A stretch of DNA of 64,000 bases, taken from the NCBI RefSeq assembly GCF_013449685.1, contig NZ_JACDSF010000008.1:34035-98034 (forward strand), written 5' to 3'. The notes beneath the pieces are model-generated. The model did no database searches and was not told where the DNA came from. It saw only the letters and a list, made by a program, of their open reading frames with translations. This DNA comes from Pectobacterium brasiliense. GTDB taxonomy: Bacteria; Pseudomonadota; Gammaproteobacteria; Enterobacterales; Enterobacteriaceae. The position numbers and the translations under genes were made by a program. Of the stretch, positions 44,132 through 54,312 are shown in pieces. Numbering within the stretch: the stretch's first letter is position 1; the number at the start of each line of letters is the position of its first letter.

Positions 44132-45564
44132 TAATTGCTCTGATAAATGTCTTTGTAGAGACGGCTTTCAAATCTCACCAGAGGGACGCGACGTGCGCGC
44201 TGGTCTTCTGGCGGTACGGCATAGCCAGACAGGAACTGGACGAATGCCATACGCTGGCCGCTCGCGGTAGTAATGAAGCCTGCCAGATTGTATACGCCCT
44301 GCAATGCCCCAGTTTTAGCCGAAACCTTGCCATCCACGCCAGCTTCATGCAGGCCACCACGATAACGCAGCGTGCCGTCATAGCCGGAAAGCGGAAGCAT
44401 CGTGATGTAATTCAGTTCATTATCGTGCTGTGCGATGTACTGCAAAACCTGCATCATCGTTTCCGGTGAAATCAGGTTATGGCGCGACAGGCCTGAACCA
44501 TCGACAACAATACTGTTTCCTAAATCTACACCCGCCTTCTGACGCAGAATTTGTCGCACGGCATCTGCACCAGCGCGCCACGTACCCGGCACGCTAAAAC
44601 GCTCATGCCCAATAGTACGAAAGACCGTATCGGCAATCATGTTGTCTGATTTTTTCAACATGATAGTGAGCAGGTCGTGCAGTGGCGCTGACTGTGTCTG
44701 AGCCAGTATGCTTCCTGCCGGACCAGGCTGCGTTTGGCGACGAAGGCTGCCTTTTATACGGATATCCGCCTGCTGTAGCTCATCTTTAACGATAGCGCCA
44801 GCATAACTGGCCCCGTCCTGAATCGCGAATGCCAGCGGAAGCGGTTCTGTGCGCTGAACCAGACAGCCAGTAAGCGTAAAGCGATTTAATTCCCCAGGGA
44901 CTACATCCAATTCGCAGTATTGTGCATCGGCTGAACCTTTAGCCAGCGTGCGGACTTCGCTGAACATTTGCACCGGATAATAGGATGCAACGCGGATAAA
45001 CGCATTATCACCCGCTTTAGGCGCACTGTAGAGTGAGACGGAGAAGCAGTTGCGATCGACAATCGCGGCACCCGGCGGTGCGCTAAAGCACTGTGTCATA
45101 TCGTTCCAGGGCCAGCCCGGCGCTTTATCGTGACTGGCGAACACGGAGGTGTCGATCAGCACATCCCCCGCGATTTCCTGTATTCCGCGCTTTCTTAATT
45201 CCTGCACCATATTCCGTATTTGCTGGCGCTTTAGTGTAGGATCGCCGCTAAACCGTATGATGAGATTACCGTTCAGAATACCGCTGGTAACAGGCCCGTG
45301 GCTTTCCATCGTGGTGATAAACCGATAATCTGGACCTAATTGCAGTAATGCAGCTAATGCGGTTATCACCTTTTGCGTACTGGCTGGAAGTGCCATTTGC
45401 TGGCTATTGAAGGCCATACTGGGTGTTGTTGCGCCAACTTTTTGTACCAATAGCGCCAAATTGGCACCGTCTGGTAAATATTGGCGATGATCCTCAACAG
45501 AAGCTGCATTGGCGTGCAGAGCAAAAGCGCAGGCAAGTCCGGTAACAATCGATGAAAAACGCAT
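44131..45564 (-). CDS. dacB: D-Ala-D-Ala carboxypeptidase/endopeptidase PBP4 (DacB)
   Basis: A 477-residue periplasmic class C penicillin-binding protein trimming and cleaving peptidoglycan cross-links. Signal peptide cut near LHANA-ASVED; the active-site serine is in PASTQKVIT (SxxK, near residue 61), SxN is in KKSDNMIAD and KTG in SAKTGALQGV. The large insertion between SxxK and SxN is typical of PBP4. Confidence 0.96.
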   Translation of the reverse strand: MRFSSIVTGLACAFALHANAASVEDHRQYLPDGANLALLVQKVGATTPSMAFNSQQMALPASTQKVITALAALLQLGPDYRFITTMESHGPVTSGILNGNLIIRFSGDPTLKRQQIRNMVQELRKRGIQEIAGDVLIDTSVFASHDKAPGWPWNDMTQCFSAPPGAAIVDRNCFSVSLYSAPKAGDNAFIRVASYYPVQMFSEVRTLAKGSADAQYCELDVVPGELNRFTLTGCLVQRTEPLPLAFAIQDGASYAGAIVKDELQQADIRIKGSLRRQTQPGPAGSILAQTQSAPLHDLLTIMLKKSDNMIADTVFRTIGHERFSVPGTWRAGADAVRQILRQKAGVDLGNSIVVDGSGLSRHNLISPETMMQVLQYIAQHDNELNYITMLPLSGYDGTLRYRGGLHEAGVDGKVSAKTGALQGVYNLAGFITTASGQRMAFVQFLSGYAVPPEDQRARRVPLVRFESRLYKDIYQSN

Positions 45565-45832
45565 AATCTCAGCTAATAACGGGGTAACGTGTGGTCATAC
45601 TACGGCGCAACAAGGTCTAAAGTAAACGATGACCCTCATTGAACTCTGGGGTAAAATACGTATCAAAATGCAAAATCGCTACTAGCCTGGAAATTTTGTT
45701 CCGGGGCTGGTTGCTTTTGTTTTATGTCCAGTGAGGACTGGGACGTTGCAGAGACTCCGTCGCCTTTGATTTTTATCGCGTCAGGATGACGATTATTTGA
45801 GTCTTACGGACTTTTTTAGAGGTATAGACAAT
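45565..45832 (+). promoter_or_regulatory. dacB/greA divergent region and greA leader
   Basis: About 270 bases. The right half is the greA leader, with hairpins TCCAGT-GAGG-ACTGGG-like (about 45727-45742) and AGTC-TTACG-GACT followed by TTTTTT (about 45800-45818). In E. coli the greA leader gives short GraL RNAs by early termination; the T-tailed hairpin suggests the same here. Confidence 0.45.
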
Positions 45833-46309
45833 ATGAAACAATTTCCGATGACGTTGCGTGGCGCTGAAAAATTGCGTGAAGAGCTTGACCACCTGAAATC
45901 TGTGCGTCGACCTGAAATTATTGCGGCGATTGCCGAAGCGCGTGAGCACGGCGATCTGAAAGAGAATGCAGAATATCATGCTGCACGCGAGCAGCAGGGC
46001 TTCTGTGAAGGACGTATTCAAGACATTGAAGCTAAATTATCTAACGCACAGGTTATCGATGTTACGAAGATGACGGCGAACGGGCGTGTTATTTTTGGTT
46101 CCACCGTGACGGTAATGAATCTGGATAACGATGAAGAGCAAACTTATCGGATTGTTGGTGATGACGAAGCAGATTTTAAACAGAATCTGATCTCGGTAAA
46201 TTCGCCCATCGCGCGTGGTCTGATCGGCAAAGAGCAAGATGACGTTGTGGTTATCCGTACGCCGGGCGGCGACGTGGAATATGAGATCCTGAAGGTCGAA
46301 TATCTGTAA
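45833..46309 (+). CDS. greA: Transcript cleavage factor GreA
   Basis: A 158-residue factor that enters the RNA polymerase secondary channel and rescues backtracked complexes. An N-terminal coiled coil with the acidic tip in [17 protein letters not shown] (DxxE catalytic pair) and a C-terminal FKBP-like domain. [14 protein letters not shown] is the family start; 12 in-frame upstream codons lie in the leader and are rejected. Confidence 0.97.
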   Translation: MKQFPMTLRGAEKLREELDHLKSVRRPEIIAAIAEAREHGDLKENAEYHAAREQQGFCEGRIQDIEAKLSNAQVIDVTKMTANGRVIFGSTVTVMNLDNDEEQTYRIVGDDEADFKQNLISVNSPIARGLIGKEQDDVVVIRTPGGDVEYEILKVEYL

Positions 46310-46353
46310 ACTTTTCCGTATTGTTGATTAAAACAGCAAAAATTGTAAAGAAA

Positions 46354-46381
46354 AGAAAAAGGCCGCTTGCGGCCTTTTCTC
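46354..46381. terminator. greA terminator
   Basis: AGAAAAAGGCCGC-TT-GCGGCCTTTTCT, strong hairpin with A and T flanks, usable from both sides; yhbY converges on it. Confidence 0.88.
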
Positions 46382-46437
46382 TAACCGAGAGGCGTGGCAC
46401 CTTTCCGTTAAAACCGAGTATCCAGAAATAAAAAGTG

Positions 46438-46731
46438 TTATCGTGGTAACACAATTTTACGTTCTTTCGCAGGACGGTAGAGCACCAACGTATGGCCGAT
46501 GACCTGAACGTTAGCGGCACCCGTTTCACGAACAATCGCTTCAACAATCAAGGCTTTGGTTTCGCGGTCTTCTGTCGCTACTTTTATCTTGATCAGCTCG
46601 TGATGCGCTAATGCTTGTTCGATCTCAGCCAAAACACCTTCGGTGAGACCGTTATTGCCCAGCATGACAACCGGTTTTAGCGGATGTGCCAAGCCTTTCA
46701 GGTGTTGTTTTTGTTTATTACTTAGGTTCAT
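46438..46731 (-). CDS. yhbY: CRM-domain ribosome assembly protein YhbY
   Basis: A 97-residue single CRM-domain RNA-binding protein associated with pre-50S particles. MNLSNKQKQHLKGLAHPLKP leads to the conserved VMLGNNGLTEGVL loop (GxxG-like). Divergent from rlmE. Confidence 0.96.
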   Translation of the reverse strand: MNLSNKQKQHLKGLAHPLKPVVMLGNNGLTEGVLAEIEQALAHHELIKIKVATEDRETKALIVEAIVRETGAANVQVIGHTLVLYRPAKERKIVLPR

Positions 46732-46874
46732 TGTCTTTTTTACTTAGGTTGGGATTGAAAACGGTTCATTCTACCGCCATCTCATGATTATAACCAATTT
46801 GACTGTTCTGATTGGTAATATGTGAGAAGTTTCTCCCCACCACGAGCGTGTTACTGAGAATAGTTGGAAAATCG

Positions 46875-47504
46875 ATGGCGAATAAAAAGCGTTCTGCAAG
46901 TTCCAGTCGCTGGTTGCAGGAACACTTTAGCGATAAATATGTGCAGCAGGCCCAGAAAAAAGGGCTGCGCTCGCGTGCTTGGTTTAAACTTGACGAAATA
47001 CAGCAGGGCGACAAACTATTTAAACCCGGTATGACAGTTGTGGATTTAGGCGCTGCACCGGGCGGCTGGTCACAGTATGTGGTCACGCAAATTGGTGGAA
47101 ATGGTCGAATTATCGCGTGTGATATTTTGCCGATGGATCCGATTGTTGGCGTCGATTTCCTACAAGGGGACTTTCGTGATGAACTGGTCCTCAAAGCCTT
47201 GCTCGAAAGGGTTGGCGATAGCAAAGTTCAGGTGGTGATGTCTGACATGGCCCCTAACATGAGTGGTACACCAGCCGTTGATATTCCGAAGTCGATGTAT
47301 CTGGTTGAATTAGCACTTGGTATGTGTCGGGATGTATTAGCGCCAGGCGGAAGTTTCCTGGTGAAAGTGTTTCAGGGAGAAGGCTTTGATGAATACCTGC
47401 GGGAAATTCGCTCCCTGTTTACGAAAGTGAAAATTCGTAAACCAGACGCCTCACGAGCTCGGTCTCGTGAAGTGTATATTGTAGCGACAGGGCGGAAACT
47501 GTAG
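46875..47504 (+). CDS. rlmE: 23S rRNA 2'-O-ribose U2552 methyltransferase RlmE
   Basis: A 209-residue SAM-dependent methyltransferase (FtsJ/RrmJ), heat-shock associated, modifying U2552. SAM motif [16 protein letters not shown] (near residue 57); the catalytic K-D-K-E set is spread through [33 protein letters not shown] and [20 protein letters not shown] is the family start, and 21 upstream codons are rejected. Followed by ftsH after 47 bases. Confidence 0.97.
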   Translation: MANKKRSASSSRWLQEHFSDKYVQQAQKKGLRSRAWFKLDEIQQGDKLFKPGMTVVDLGAAPGGWSQYVVTQIGGNGRIIACDILPMDPIVGVDFLQGDFRDELVLKALLERVGDSKVQVVMSDMAPNMSGTPAVDIPKSMYLVELALGMCRDVLAPGGSFLVKVFQGEGFDEYLREIRSLFTKVKIRKPDASRARSREVYIVATGRKL

Positions 47505-47551
47505 TACCCTAACGCTGTTTTTTAACACAGTTGTAATATGAGGTTAATCCC

Positions 47552-49501
47552 TTGAGTGACATGGCGAAAAACCTAATTCTCTGGTTAGTCATCGCAGTGG
47601 TGCTGATGTCTGTTTTCCAGAGCTTTGGGCCCAGCGAGTCGAATGGCCGTAGGGTGGATTATTCAACCTTCTTGACTGAAGTGAATCAGGATCAGGTCCG
47701 TGAAGCACGTATTAACGGGCGTGAGATCAGTGTTATCAAAAAAGACAGCAACAGATACACGACTTACATTCCTGTCAATGACCCCAAGCTACTGGATAAC
47801 CTGCTAACGAAGAACGTGAAAGTCGTTGGTGAGCCGCCGGAAGAACCGAGCTTGCTGGCTTCTATCTTTATTTCTTGGTTCCCGATGCTGTTACTGATTG
47901 GTGTCTGGATCTTCTTCATGCGTCAAATGCAAGGCGGCGGCGGTAAAGGCGCTATGTCCTTCGGCAAGAGCAAAGCGCGCATGCTGACTGAAGATCAGAT
48001 CAAGACGACGTTTGCTGATGTAGCGGGTTGTGACGAAGCGAAGGAAGAGGTTAGCGAACTGGTCGAGTACCTGCGCGAACCTAGCCGTTTCCAGAAACTG
48101 GGCGGTAAAATTCCGAAAGGCATTCTGATGGTCGGCCCGCCGGGAACCGGTAAAACGTTGCTGGCAAAAGCGATTGCCGGTGAAGCGAAAGTGCCTTTCT
48201 TTACGATTTCCGGTTCTGACTTCGTTGAAATGTTTGTCGGTGTCGGTGCTTCTCGTGTTCGTGACATGTTTGAACAGGCGAAGAAAGCCGCGCCTTGTAT
48301 CATTTTTATCGATGAAATCGACGCCGTTGGCCGTCAGCGTGGCGCAGGTCTGGGCGGTGGTCACGATGAACGTGAACAAACGCTGAACCAAATGCTGGTT
48401 GAGATGGACGGCTTTGAAGGCAACGAGGGCATTATTGTCATCGCGGCAACTAACCGCCCTGATGTTCTTGACCCCGCGTTGCTGCGTCCAGGTCGTTTTG
48501 ACCGTCAGGTTGTGGTTGGCCTGCCAGATGTTCGCGGCCGTGAGCAGATTCTGAAAGTTCACATGCGTCGCGTACCGTTGTCTCCAGATATTGATGCGTC
48601 AGTGATTGCACGTGGTACGCCAGGCTTCTCTGGTGCAGATTTGGCTAACCTGGTTAACGAAGCCGCATTGTTCTCCGCTCGTGGCAACAAACGCGTTGTT
48701 TCGATGGTCGAGTTCGAGAAAGCGAAAGACAAAATCATGATGGGTGCAGAGCGCCGTTCCATGGTAATGACTGAGAAGCAGAAAGAATCGACGGCATATC
48801 ATGAAGCTGGGCACGCCATCATTGGTCGTCTGGTGCCAGAACACGATCCGGTTCATAAAGTGACGATCATTCCGCGTGGTCGTGCGCTGGGTGTGACGTT
48901 CTTCCTGCCTGAAGGTGATGCGATCAGCGCCAGCCGTCAGAAACTGGAAAGCCAGATCTCTACGCTGTACGGTGGTCGACTGGCCGAAGAAATTATTTAT
49001 GGCGTGGAACATGTTTCTACGGGCGCGTCCAACGACATCAAAGTAGCAACCTCGATTGCTCGTAACATGGTGACGCAGTGGGGCTTCTCTGAAAAACTCG
49101 GTCCGTTGCTCTATGCGGAAGAAGAGGGTGAGGTATTCCTCGGTCGTTCTGTGGCAAAAGCCAAGCACATGTCAGATGAAACCGCGCGTATTATTGATCA
49201 GGAAGTAAAATCTCTGATTGAACGTAACTATGTGCGTGCTCGTGAACTGTTGATGGCAAACATGGATATTCTTCACTCAATGAAAGATGCGTTGATGAAG
49301 TATGAAACCATTGATGCGCCGCAGATTGATGACCTGATGGGACGTAAGAAAGAAGTACGTCCGCCAGCAGGTTGGGAATCGTCTCGTTCTGACAACGATT
49401 CTGGTAACAGTGGCGGTACACCTAAAGCCCCTACGCCAGTGGATGAGCCGCAGACGCCTAATCCTGGTAATACGATGTCTGAGCAAGTGGACGACAAATA
49501 A
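47552..49501 (+). CDS. ftsH: ATP-dependent zinc metalloprotease FtsH
   Basis: A 649-residue membrane AAA protease degrading LpxC, sigma-32, unassembled SecY and other targets. Two N-terminal membrane helices, AAA module with Walker A GPPGTGKT and Walker [11 protein letters not shown], second region of homology [18 protein letters not shown], and zinc site HEAGH. The start drawn is TTG with GAGG nine bases upstream; the ATG three codons later (MAKNLILW) is the start used for the 644-residue E. coli form and is equally possible. Confidence 0.97.
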   Translation: MSDMAKNLILWLVIAVVLMSVFQSFGPSESNGRRVDYSTFLTEVNQDQVREARINGREISVIKKDSNRYTTYIPVNDPKLLDNLLTKNVKVVGEPPEEPSLLASIFISWFPMLLLIGVWIFFMRQMQGGGGKGAMSFGKSKARMLTEDQIKTTFADVAGCDEAKEEVSELVEYLREPSRFQKLGGKIPKGILMVGPPGTGKTLLAKAIAGEAKVPFFTISGSDFVEMFVGVGASRVRDMFEQAKKAAPCIIFIDEIDAVGRQRGAGLGGGHDEREQTLNQMLVEMDGFEGNEGIIVIAATNRPDVLDPALLRPGRFDRQVVVGLPDVRGREQILKVHMRRVPLSPDIDASVIARGTPGFSGADLANLVNEAALFSARGNKRVVSMVEFEKAKDKIMMGAERRSMVMTEKQKESTAYHEAGHAIIGRLVPEHDPVHKVTIIPRGRALGVTFFLPEGDAISASRQKLESQISTLYGGRLAEEIIYGVEHVSTGASNDIKVATSIARNMVTQWGFSEKLGPLLYAEEEGEVFLGRSVAKAKHMSDETARIIDQEVKSLIERNYVRARELLMANMDILHSMKDALMKYETIDAPQIDDLMGRKKEVRPPAGWESSRSDNDSGNSGGTPKAPTPVDEPQTPNPGNTMSEQVDDK

Positions 49502-49532
49502 TCCGCCTGCGATTCACATCTGTGACTCATGA

Positions 49533-49558
49533 AACCCCAGCTCAGGCTGGGGTTTTTT
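49533..49558 (+). terminator. Terminator after ftsH
   Basis: AACCCCAGC-TCAG-GCTGGGGTT followed by TTTT. Strong. Confidence 0.9.
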
Positions 49559-49618
49559 ACTGTGAGTGTTCTTCGAACCACATTTCATGCTAACTACACC
49601 AGACTGCGGAGGTAAATC

Positions 49619-50452
49619 ATGCAACTGGTCGCCAGAGACTCAACGCTAGATCTTTCCTGCCCACATATCATGGGTATTCTTAACGTCACACCGGACTCTT
49701 TTTCCGATGGTGGTAAACACAACAAGCTCGATGCAGCATTACTGCACGTTCAGGAGATGGTTAACGCTGGTGCGACCCTGATTGATATTGGCGGTGAATC
49801 GACGCGTCCCGGTGCGGCTGAAGTGAGCACGGAAGAGGAGCTAAACCGTGTAGTACCCGTGGTTGAAGCCATTGCTAAACGCTTTGACGTATGGATCTCG
49901 GTCGATACCTCAAAGCCGGAAGTGATGACAGCATCGGCGCAGGCGGGAGCACATCTGATTAATGATATCCGCGCTTTGCAAGAGCCCGGAGCTCTGGAGG
50001 CGGCGGCGGCAACCGGTTTGCCAGTATGCCTGATGCATATGCAGGGTATGCCGAGAACTATGCAGCACAAACCGCATTATGATGACCTGATGCAGGACAT
50101 TGGCGATTTCTTGCAGCAGCAGATTGATCGCTGTGTGAGCGCCAATATTCCGAAAAGTAAGCTATTGCTGGATCCTGGGTTCGGATTCGGTAAGAATCTT
50201 GCCCATAACTATGCGCTTTTGGCTCGTTTGAGCGAATTACATCGTTTTGAACTGCCTCTTCTGGTTGGCATGTCGAGGAAATCCATGATTGGACAGATCC
50301 TCAATGTGCCGCCCGCGCAGCGGGTTCACGGCAGCATTGCCTGCGCAGTGATTGCGGCGATGCAGGGAGCACAGATTATTCGCGTGCACGATGTTAAAGA
50401 AACGGCTGATGCCATGCGCATTGTTGAGGCCACCCTTTCTGCGAAGGAATAA
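49619..50452 (+). CDS. folP: Dihydropteroate synthase FolP
   Basis: A 277-residue TIM-barrel enzyme joining p-aminobenzoate to hydroxymethyl-dihydropterin pyrophosphate in folate synthesis; the sulfonamide target. [16 protein letters not shown] and [12 protein letters not shown] are the loop motifs; the [16 protein letters not shown] and GMSRKSMIG blocks complete the site. No visible resistance-type insertions. glmM begins seven bases after its stop. Confidence 0.97.
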   Translation: MQLVARDSTLDLSCPHIMGILNVTPDSFSDGGKHNKLDAALLHVQEMVNAGATLIDIGGESTRPGAAEVSTEEELNRVVPVVEAIAKRFDVWISVDTSKPEVMTASAQAGAHLINDIRALQEPGALEAAAATGLPVCLMHMQGMPRTMQHKPHYDDLMQDIGDFLQQQIDRCVSANIPKSKLLLDPGFGFGKNLAHNYALLARLSELHRFELPLLVGMSRKSMIGQILNVPPAQRVHGSIACAVIAAMQGAQIIRVHDVKETADAMRIVEATLSAKE

Positions 50453-50459
50453 AAACGAG

Positions 50460-51797
50460 ATGAGTAACCGCAAATATTTTGGTACCGATGGCGTACGTGG
50501 CAAGGTTGGCGATACGCCGATTACCCCTGATTTTGTGCTTAAACTGGGTTGGGCCGCTGGGAAAGTGCTCGCGCGGCATGGTTCTCGTAAGATTATCATC
50601 GGCAAAGATACCCGTATTTCTGGCTATATGCTGGAGTCTGCGCTGGAAGCCGGGCTGGCAGCTGCAGGTTTGTCGGCTTCTTTTACCGGTCCAATGCCGA
50701 CGCCTGCGGTTGCTTATCTGACCCGTACGTTCCGTGCTGAAGCGGGTATCGTGATTTCTGCTTCTCACAACCCGTATTACGACAACGGTATTAAATTCTT
50801 CTCCATTGACGGCACTAAACTGCCGGATGACGTAGAAGAAGCGATCGAGGCTGAGCTGGAAAAACCGCTGACGTGTGTTGAGTCTGCTGAATTAGGCAAA
50901 GCCAGCCGCATTGTTGACGCTGCTGGACGCTACATCGAATTTTGTAAGGGAACGTTCCCGAGCGAACTGAGCCTTAACGGTTTAAAGATCGTCGTCGATT
51001 GTGCCAATGGCGCTACCTATCACATCGCCCCTAGCGTATTGCGCGAGCTTGGCGCTAAAGTCATCGCCATTGGCTGTGAGCCTGATGGGATGAACATCAA
51101 TGAAGAATGCGGGGCGACGGACGTCAGACAGCTACAGGCGCGCGTACTGGCTGAAAAAGCGGACGTTGGGCTGGCGTTTGACGGCGATGGCGATCGGCTC
51201 ATCATGGTCGACCATTTAGGCAACAAGGTTGATGGCGATCAGATCCTGTATATCATCGCCCGCGAAGGTCTACGCCAGGGGCAACTGCGCGGTGGCGCGG
51301 TGGGCACACTGATGAGTAACATGGGGCTTGAGGTGGCGTTAAAGCAACTGGGTATCCCGTTTGCTCGTGCCAAAGTGGGTGACCGCTATGTATTAGAAAT
51401 GATGCAGGCAAAAGGGTGGCGCATCGGGGCAGAAAACTCCGGCCATGTGATCCTGCTGGACAAAACCACGACGGGTGACGGTGTGATTGCCGGTTTACAA
51501 GTCCTTACTGCGATAGTGAAAAACCATATGAGCCTGCATGATTTATGCAGCGGTATGAAGCTGTTTCCACAGATTCTGGTCAATGTGCGGTTTACAGGGG
51601 AACACGATCCGCTGGAAGACAAAAACGTGCAGCAGATTACGCAGGATGTGGAAAAAGAATTGGCCGGACGCGGGCGGGTATTGTTGCGTAAATCCGGTAC
51701 TGAGCCACTCATTCGCGTTATGGTTGAGGGTGAGCACGAAGAGACGGTCATCGCGTTGGCGAATCGTATTGCCGATGCGGTAAAAGCTGCCGGCTGA
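50460..51797 (+). CDS. glmM: Phosphoglucosamine mutase GlmM
   Basis: A 445-residue enzyme interconverting glucosamine-6-P and glucosamine-1-P for UDP-GlcNAc synthesis. The phosphoserine is in [13 protein letters not shown] (near residue 102); the metal loop is [13 protein letters not shown]; the phosphate-binding C-terminal loop is [12 protein letters not shown]. The ATG at 50460 gives the family N-terminus [15 protein letters not shown]; the frame is open 36 codons into folP but those are not used. Confidence 0.97.
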   Translation: MSNRKYFGTDGVRGKVGDTPITPDFVLKLGWAAGKVLARHGSRKIIIGKDTRISGYMLESALEAGLAAAGLSASFTGPMPTPAVAYLTRTFRAEAGIVISASHNPYYDNGIKFFSIDGTKLPDDVEEAIEAELEKPLTCVESAELGKASRIVDAAGRYIEFCKGTFPSELSLNGLKIVVDCANGATYHIAPSVLRELGAKVIAIGCEPDGMNINEECGATDVRQLQARVLAEKADVGLAFDGDGDRLIMVDHLGNKVDGDQILYIIAREGLRQGQLRGGAVGTLMSNMGLEVALKQLGIPFARAKVGDRYVLEMMQAKGWRIGAENSGHVILLDKTTTGDGVIAGLQVLTAIVKNHMSLHDLCSGMKLFPQILVNVRFTGEHDPLEDKNVQQITQDVEKELAGRGRVLLRKSGTEPLIRVMVEGEHEETVIALANRIADAVKAAG

Positions 51798-51829
51798 GGG
51801 CGTTTTTGATTCGCCAATCAGGGAGATAA

Positions 51830-51872
51830 GGCTTTCGATAGGGATCTTGCGTCGAAAGCCGCTGTTTTTTTC
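51830..51872 (+). terminator. Terminator after glmM
   Basis: GGCTTTCGA / TCGAAAGCC stem followed by GCTGTTTTTTT. Confidence 0.8.
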
Positions 51873-52046
51873 TGCAATCAACCTGCGGTGACCAAATTAC
51901 CCTTGCGTACGCTACATCCTTTGGTTAGTATTCAGACCCGCTTGATAAGGGATGTTCTCCATCCTGCTTCGCGGAATGACACGCGGTTTACCGCCAGAAT
52001 ATAGCATCTCCATGAATCATGGGGAAAACGGTTAACGGGTACGACT

Positions 52047-52379
52047 ATGTACGAAGCTCTATTAGTAATTTTCCTGTTAGTATCGATCGGGCTGGTTGCC
52101 TTGATCATGCTGCAGCAGGGTAAAGGTGCTGATATGGGAGCGTCGTTCGGAGCAGGTGCTTCTGCCACTTTGTTCGGTTCGAGCGGCTCTGGTAATTTCA
52201 TGACCCGCATGACGGCGATACTGGCGACCCTGTTCTTCATTATCAGTCTAATTCTGGGCAACTTAAGTTCGCTGCAGAAAAGAGGCGGTGCATGGGATAA
52301 CCTGAGCCAGCCAGAAAAAGCCGAGCAGACGACAACGCCTGCTGCGCCTTCAACGCCGGCGAGTGACATTCCGAAGTAA
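52047..52379 (+). CDS. secG: Protein translocase subunit SecG
   Basis: A 110-residue inner membrane subunit of SecYEG. Two membrane helices (ALLVIFLLVSIGLVALIML and a second around MTAILATLFFIISLILG) join through the conserved QQGKGADMGASFGAG loop. The C-terminal Thr/Pro/Ala-rich tail is typical. tRNA-Leu follows 24 bases later, as in E. coli. Confidence 0.96.
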   Translation: MYEALLVIFLLVSIGLVALIMLQQGKGADMGASFGAGASATLFGSSGSGNFMTRMTAILATLFFIISLILGNLSSLQKRGGAWDNLSQPEKAEQTTTPAAPSTPASDIPK

Positions 52380-52403
52380 GCGTTTTAAAGCAGTAATTGT
52401 GAT

Positions 52404-52490
52404 GCCGTGGTGGTGGAATTGGTAGACACGCTACCTTGAGGTGGTAGTGCCCGATTGGGCTTACGGGTTCAAGTCCCGTCCTCGGTACCA
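52404..52490 (+). tRNA. leuU: tRNA-Leu (GAG anticodon)
   Basis: An 87-base class II tRNA with long variable arm and encoded CCA; anticodon GAG in CTACCTTGAGGTGGTAG. The position after secG is that of E. coli leuU. Oddity: the acceptor stem is GCCGTGG against CCTCGGT, so position 5 is a U-U mismatch (the E. coli sequence, from memory, has A5-U68). Confidence 0.92.
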
Positions 52491-52493
52491 ACA

Positions 52494-52528
52494 TAAAAAA
52501 TAGACGTCAGTTGACGTCTATTTTTTTG
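52494..52528 (+). terminator. Terminator after tRNA-Leu
   Basis: AAAAAATAGACGTCA-GT-TGACGTCTATTTTTTT, nearly perfect palindrome starting four bases after the tRNA. Symmetric, so it may also serve the converging minus-strand gene. Confidence 0.88.
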
Positions 52529-52552
52529 TCTTTAATTTACTGTCCCAGTGCC

Positions 52553-53569
52553 TTACAGGCGCACCAGCTGCTTGCCAAAGTGTTTGCTGTCTAATAAGTC
52601 GATAAAGGCTTGAGGCGCATTCTCTATTCCCTCAATAATGTTCTCTCGATATTTTAACTGCCCTTTCTCCACGGCATCTAATAGCCAGATATTTGCTTCC
52701 GCATAGTCTTTGAACCATTCCGTCACAAGAAAAAAGCGGCTTAGCGGGGCGTCGGGTAGAGAAGAGAAAAATGCTACCGTGCTGGATGCGTCAACGTCAG
52801 GATCCTGATTGTATTGTGCCGCACTGCCACAGACGGGGACTCTTGCGCCTTCGTTAAGCAGTTTGGCCACAAAAAGTGAAACCCTGCCGCCAACGTTTTC
52901 AAAATAGATATCAATTCCGTCAGGGCAGGCAGCCCGCAAGGCGTGATTTAAGTCATCTTCTTTATAGTTAACACAGGCATCAAAGCCTAATGTCTCAACG
53001 ACATAGCGACATTTCTCTTCGCTTCCAGCCAGACCGACAACCCGGCATCCAGCCTGTTTACCTAACTGACCGACGACGGAACCTACGCCCCCTGATGCGG
53101 CGGATACCACCAGCGTCTCTCCCGCTTTGGGTTTGGCAATTTTGTTCATGCCAAAATAAGCGGAACGTCCCGGTGTGCCTACCGCGCCGAGAAAAATAGA
53201 GGGTGACAGAGCCGTTGGCGGCAGGCGATGCGTAATAAAATCCTGAGGCGTGCCGACATAGTATTTCTGCCAGCCTGAAAAGGTGAATACACAATCTCCA
53301 ACCTTAAAGTGTGGGTTCTTCGTTGCCACGACGTAGCCTACCGTTTCACCTTGAATCACTTCTCCCTGTTTGATTGGGCTCACATAGGCTGTGTTCTTGT
53401 TAAGCCGTGGGCGTGTATAAAGGTCAATGGATAGCCATTTGTTTTCAACCAAATATTCGCCGGGCTGTAGTGCATTGATATGGCGTTCTTCGAGCCTGAA
53501 ATCCTCTAACTGTGCGGGGCCATCAGGATGACGATTCAGTACAATCAGCTTGTTTTCTAACGGGTTCAT
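52553..53569 (-). CDS. NADP-dependent medium-chain oxidoreductase (CurA/LTB4DH-like)
   Basis: A 338-residue zinc-free medium-chain dehydrogenase/reductase, similar by eye to curcumin reductase CurA/YncB, enzymes that reduce activated double bonds of enones with NADPH. N-terminal GroES-like part (NRHPDGPAQLEDFRLEE), cofactor motif VVSAASGGVGSVVGQLGKQA, then DIYFENVGG. ATG at 53569 has AGGGAA upstream and is preferred over 53590. It is the last gene of the minus-strand block with the PKS and NRPS; it could serve as a trans-acting enoyl reductase (inference). Confidence 0.82.
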   Translation of the reverse strand: MNPLENKLIVLNRHPDGPAQLEDFRLEERHINALQPGEYLVENKWLSIDLYTRPRLNKNTAYVSPIKQGEVIQGETVGYVVATKNPHFKVGDCVFTFSGWQKYYVGTPQDFITHRLPPTALSPSIFLGAVGTPGRSAYFGMNKIAKPKAGETLVVSAASGGVGSVVGQLGKQAGCRVVGLAGSEEKCRYVVETLGFDACVNYKEDDLNHALRAACPDGIDIYFENVGGRVSLFVAKLLNEGARVPVCGSAAQYNQDPDVDASSTVAFFSSLPDAPLSRFFLVTEWFKDYAEANIWLLDAVEKGQLKYRENIIEGIENAPQAFIDLLDSKHFGKQLVRL

Positions 53570-53621
53570 AATATTCCCTATATTTAGCATTCATGATGTT
53601 ATGCACTACCTGCAGCGCTGA

Positions 53622-54248
53622 TCAGGCAGTGTTATCGTGTGCGAGTGAGGACCAGCGATGCTTTGGCCATCGGAAACTGAAGATCACCAGCAGTAGCGTA
53701 AGAGGCCATCCGCTGATGAGGACAAGCGTATCCATCGGCAAATCAGACTGGCGGGAAAGGAGGTAGATAATGATGGCTTTCACCAGGTAAACCAGAATCC
53801 AGACCAGTGATACCTCGTTCCAGACGCGGACGTACTGCGGTGTGCCATAAACGGGGAGTGTCTTCAGCGCTGGCGTGGCTTGTTCCGCCAATGTTTGTAT
53901 GACCGGACGCCCCTTGATGCTGTAAATGGTAAAAATAATCACGGTTGAAATTGCGCCGCTGACCGACAAAAAGACGCTCTCTTGATGGATATCAAACAGG
54001 ATGACGCCTTCCAGATAAAGGTAGTGGCTAAGCCCTGATACCAGAATGAGAGCAATGATTGGCAGATAACCTTGCCAACGGCTGATGAGTTGCAGTACAC
54101 CGGAATAAATCGCGGTTATTAACAGCGCGACGCCAGCCCCCCATTGTAAAAATGCGATGTTATACATAACGACCGGTATGATGATGGTCAGAAGCGCATC
54201 GCGCGATACCAGATATCGCCAAACGGTTAACGACGGGGGATGGCCCAT
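53622..54248 (-). CDS. Polytopic membrane protein of the PKS-NRPS cluster
   Basis: A 208-residue protein with about six membrane helices (LLTIIIPVVMYNIAFLQWGAG, VALLITAIYSGVLQLISRW, ALILVSGLSHYLYLEGVILF), resembling VC0807/septation-like membrane families; I cannot name it further. It starts 64 bases after the NRPS stop and 52 bases before the oxidoreductase start, so it is probably in the same transcript. A role in export or self-protection is possible but not shown. Confidence 0.72.
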   Translation of the reverse strand: MGHPPSLTVWRYLVSRDALLTIIIPVVMYNIAFLQWGAGVALLITAIYSGVLQLISRWQGYLPIIALILVSGLSHYLYLEGVILFDIHQESVFLSVSGAISTVIIFTIYSIKGRPVIQTLAEQATPALKTLPVYGTPQYVRVWNEVSLVWILVYLVKAIIIYLLSRQSDLPMDTLVLISGWPLTLLLVIFSFRWPKHRWSSLAHDNTA

Positions 54249-54312
54249 GTTTTCTCCTCACTTACGTCATAAAATCGCCGTTCTGCGTTTGAAACCGCAG
54301 ACGGCGAATGTC

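Noticed and set aside
50352..50459. Upstream extension of glmM into folP
   Set aside because: The GlmM family starts at [11 protein letters not shown]; the extension is folP sequence in another frame.
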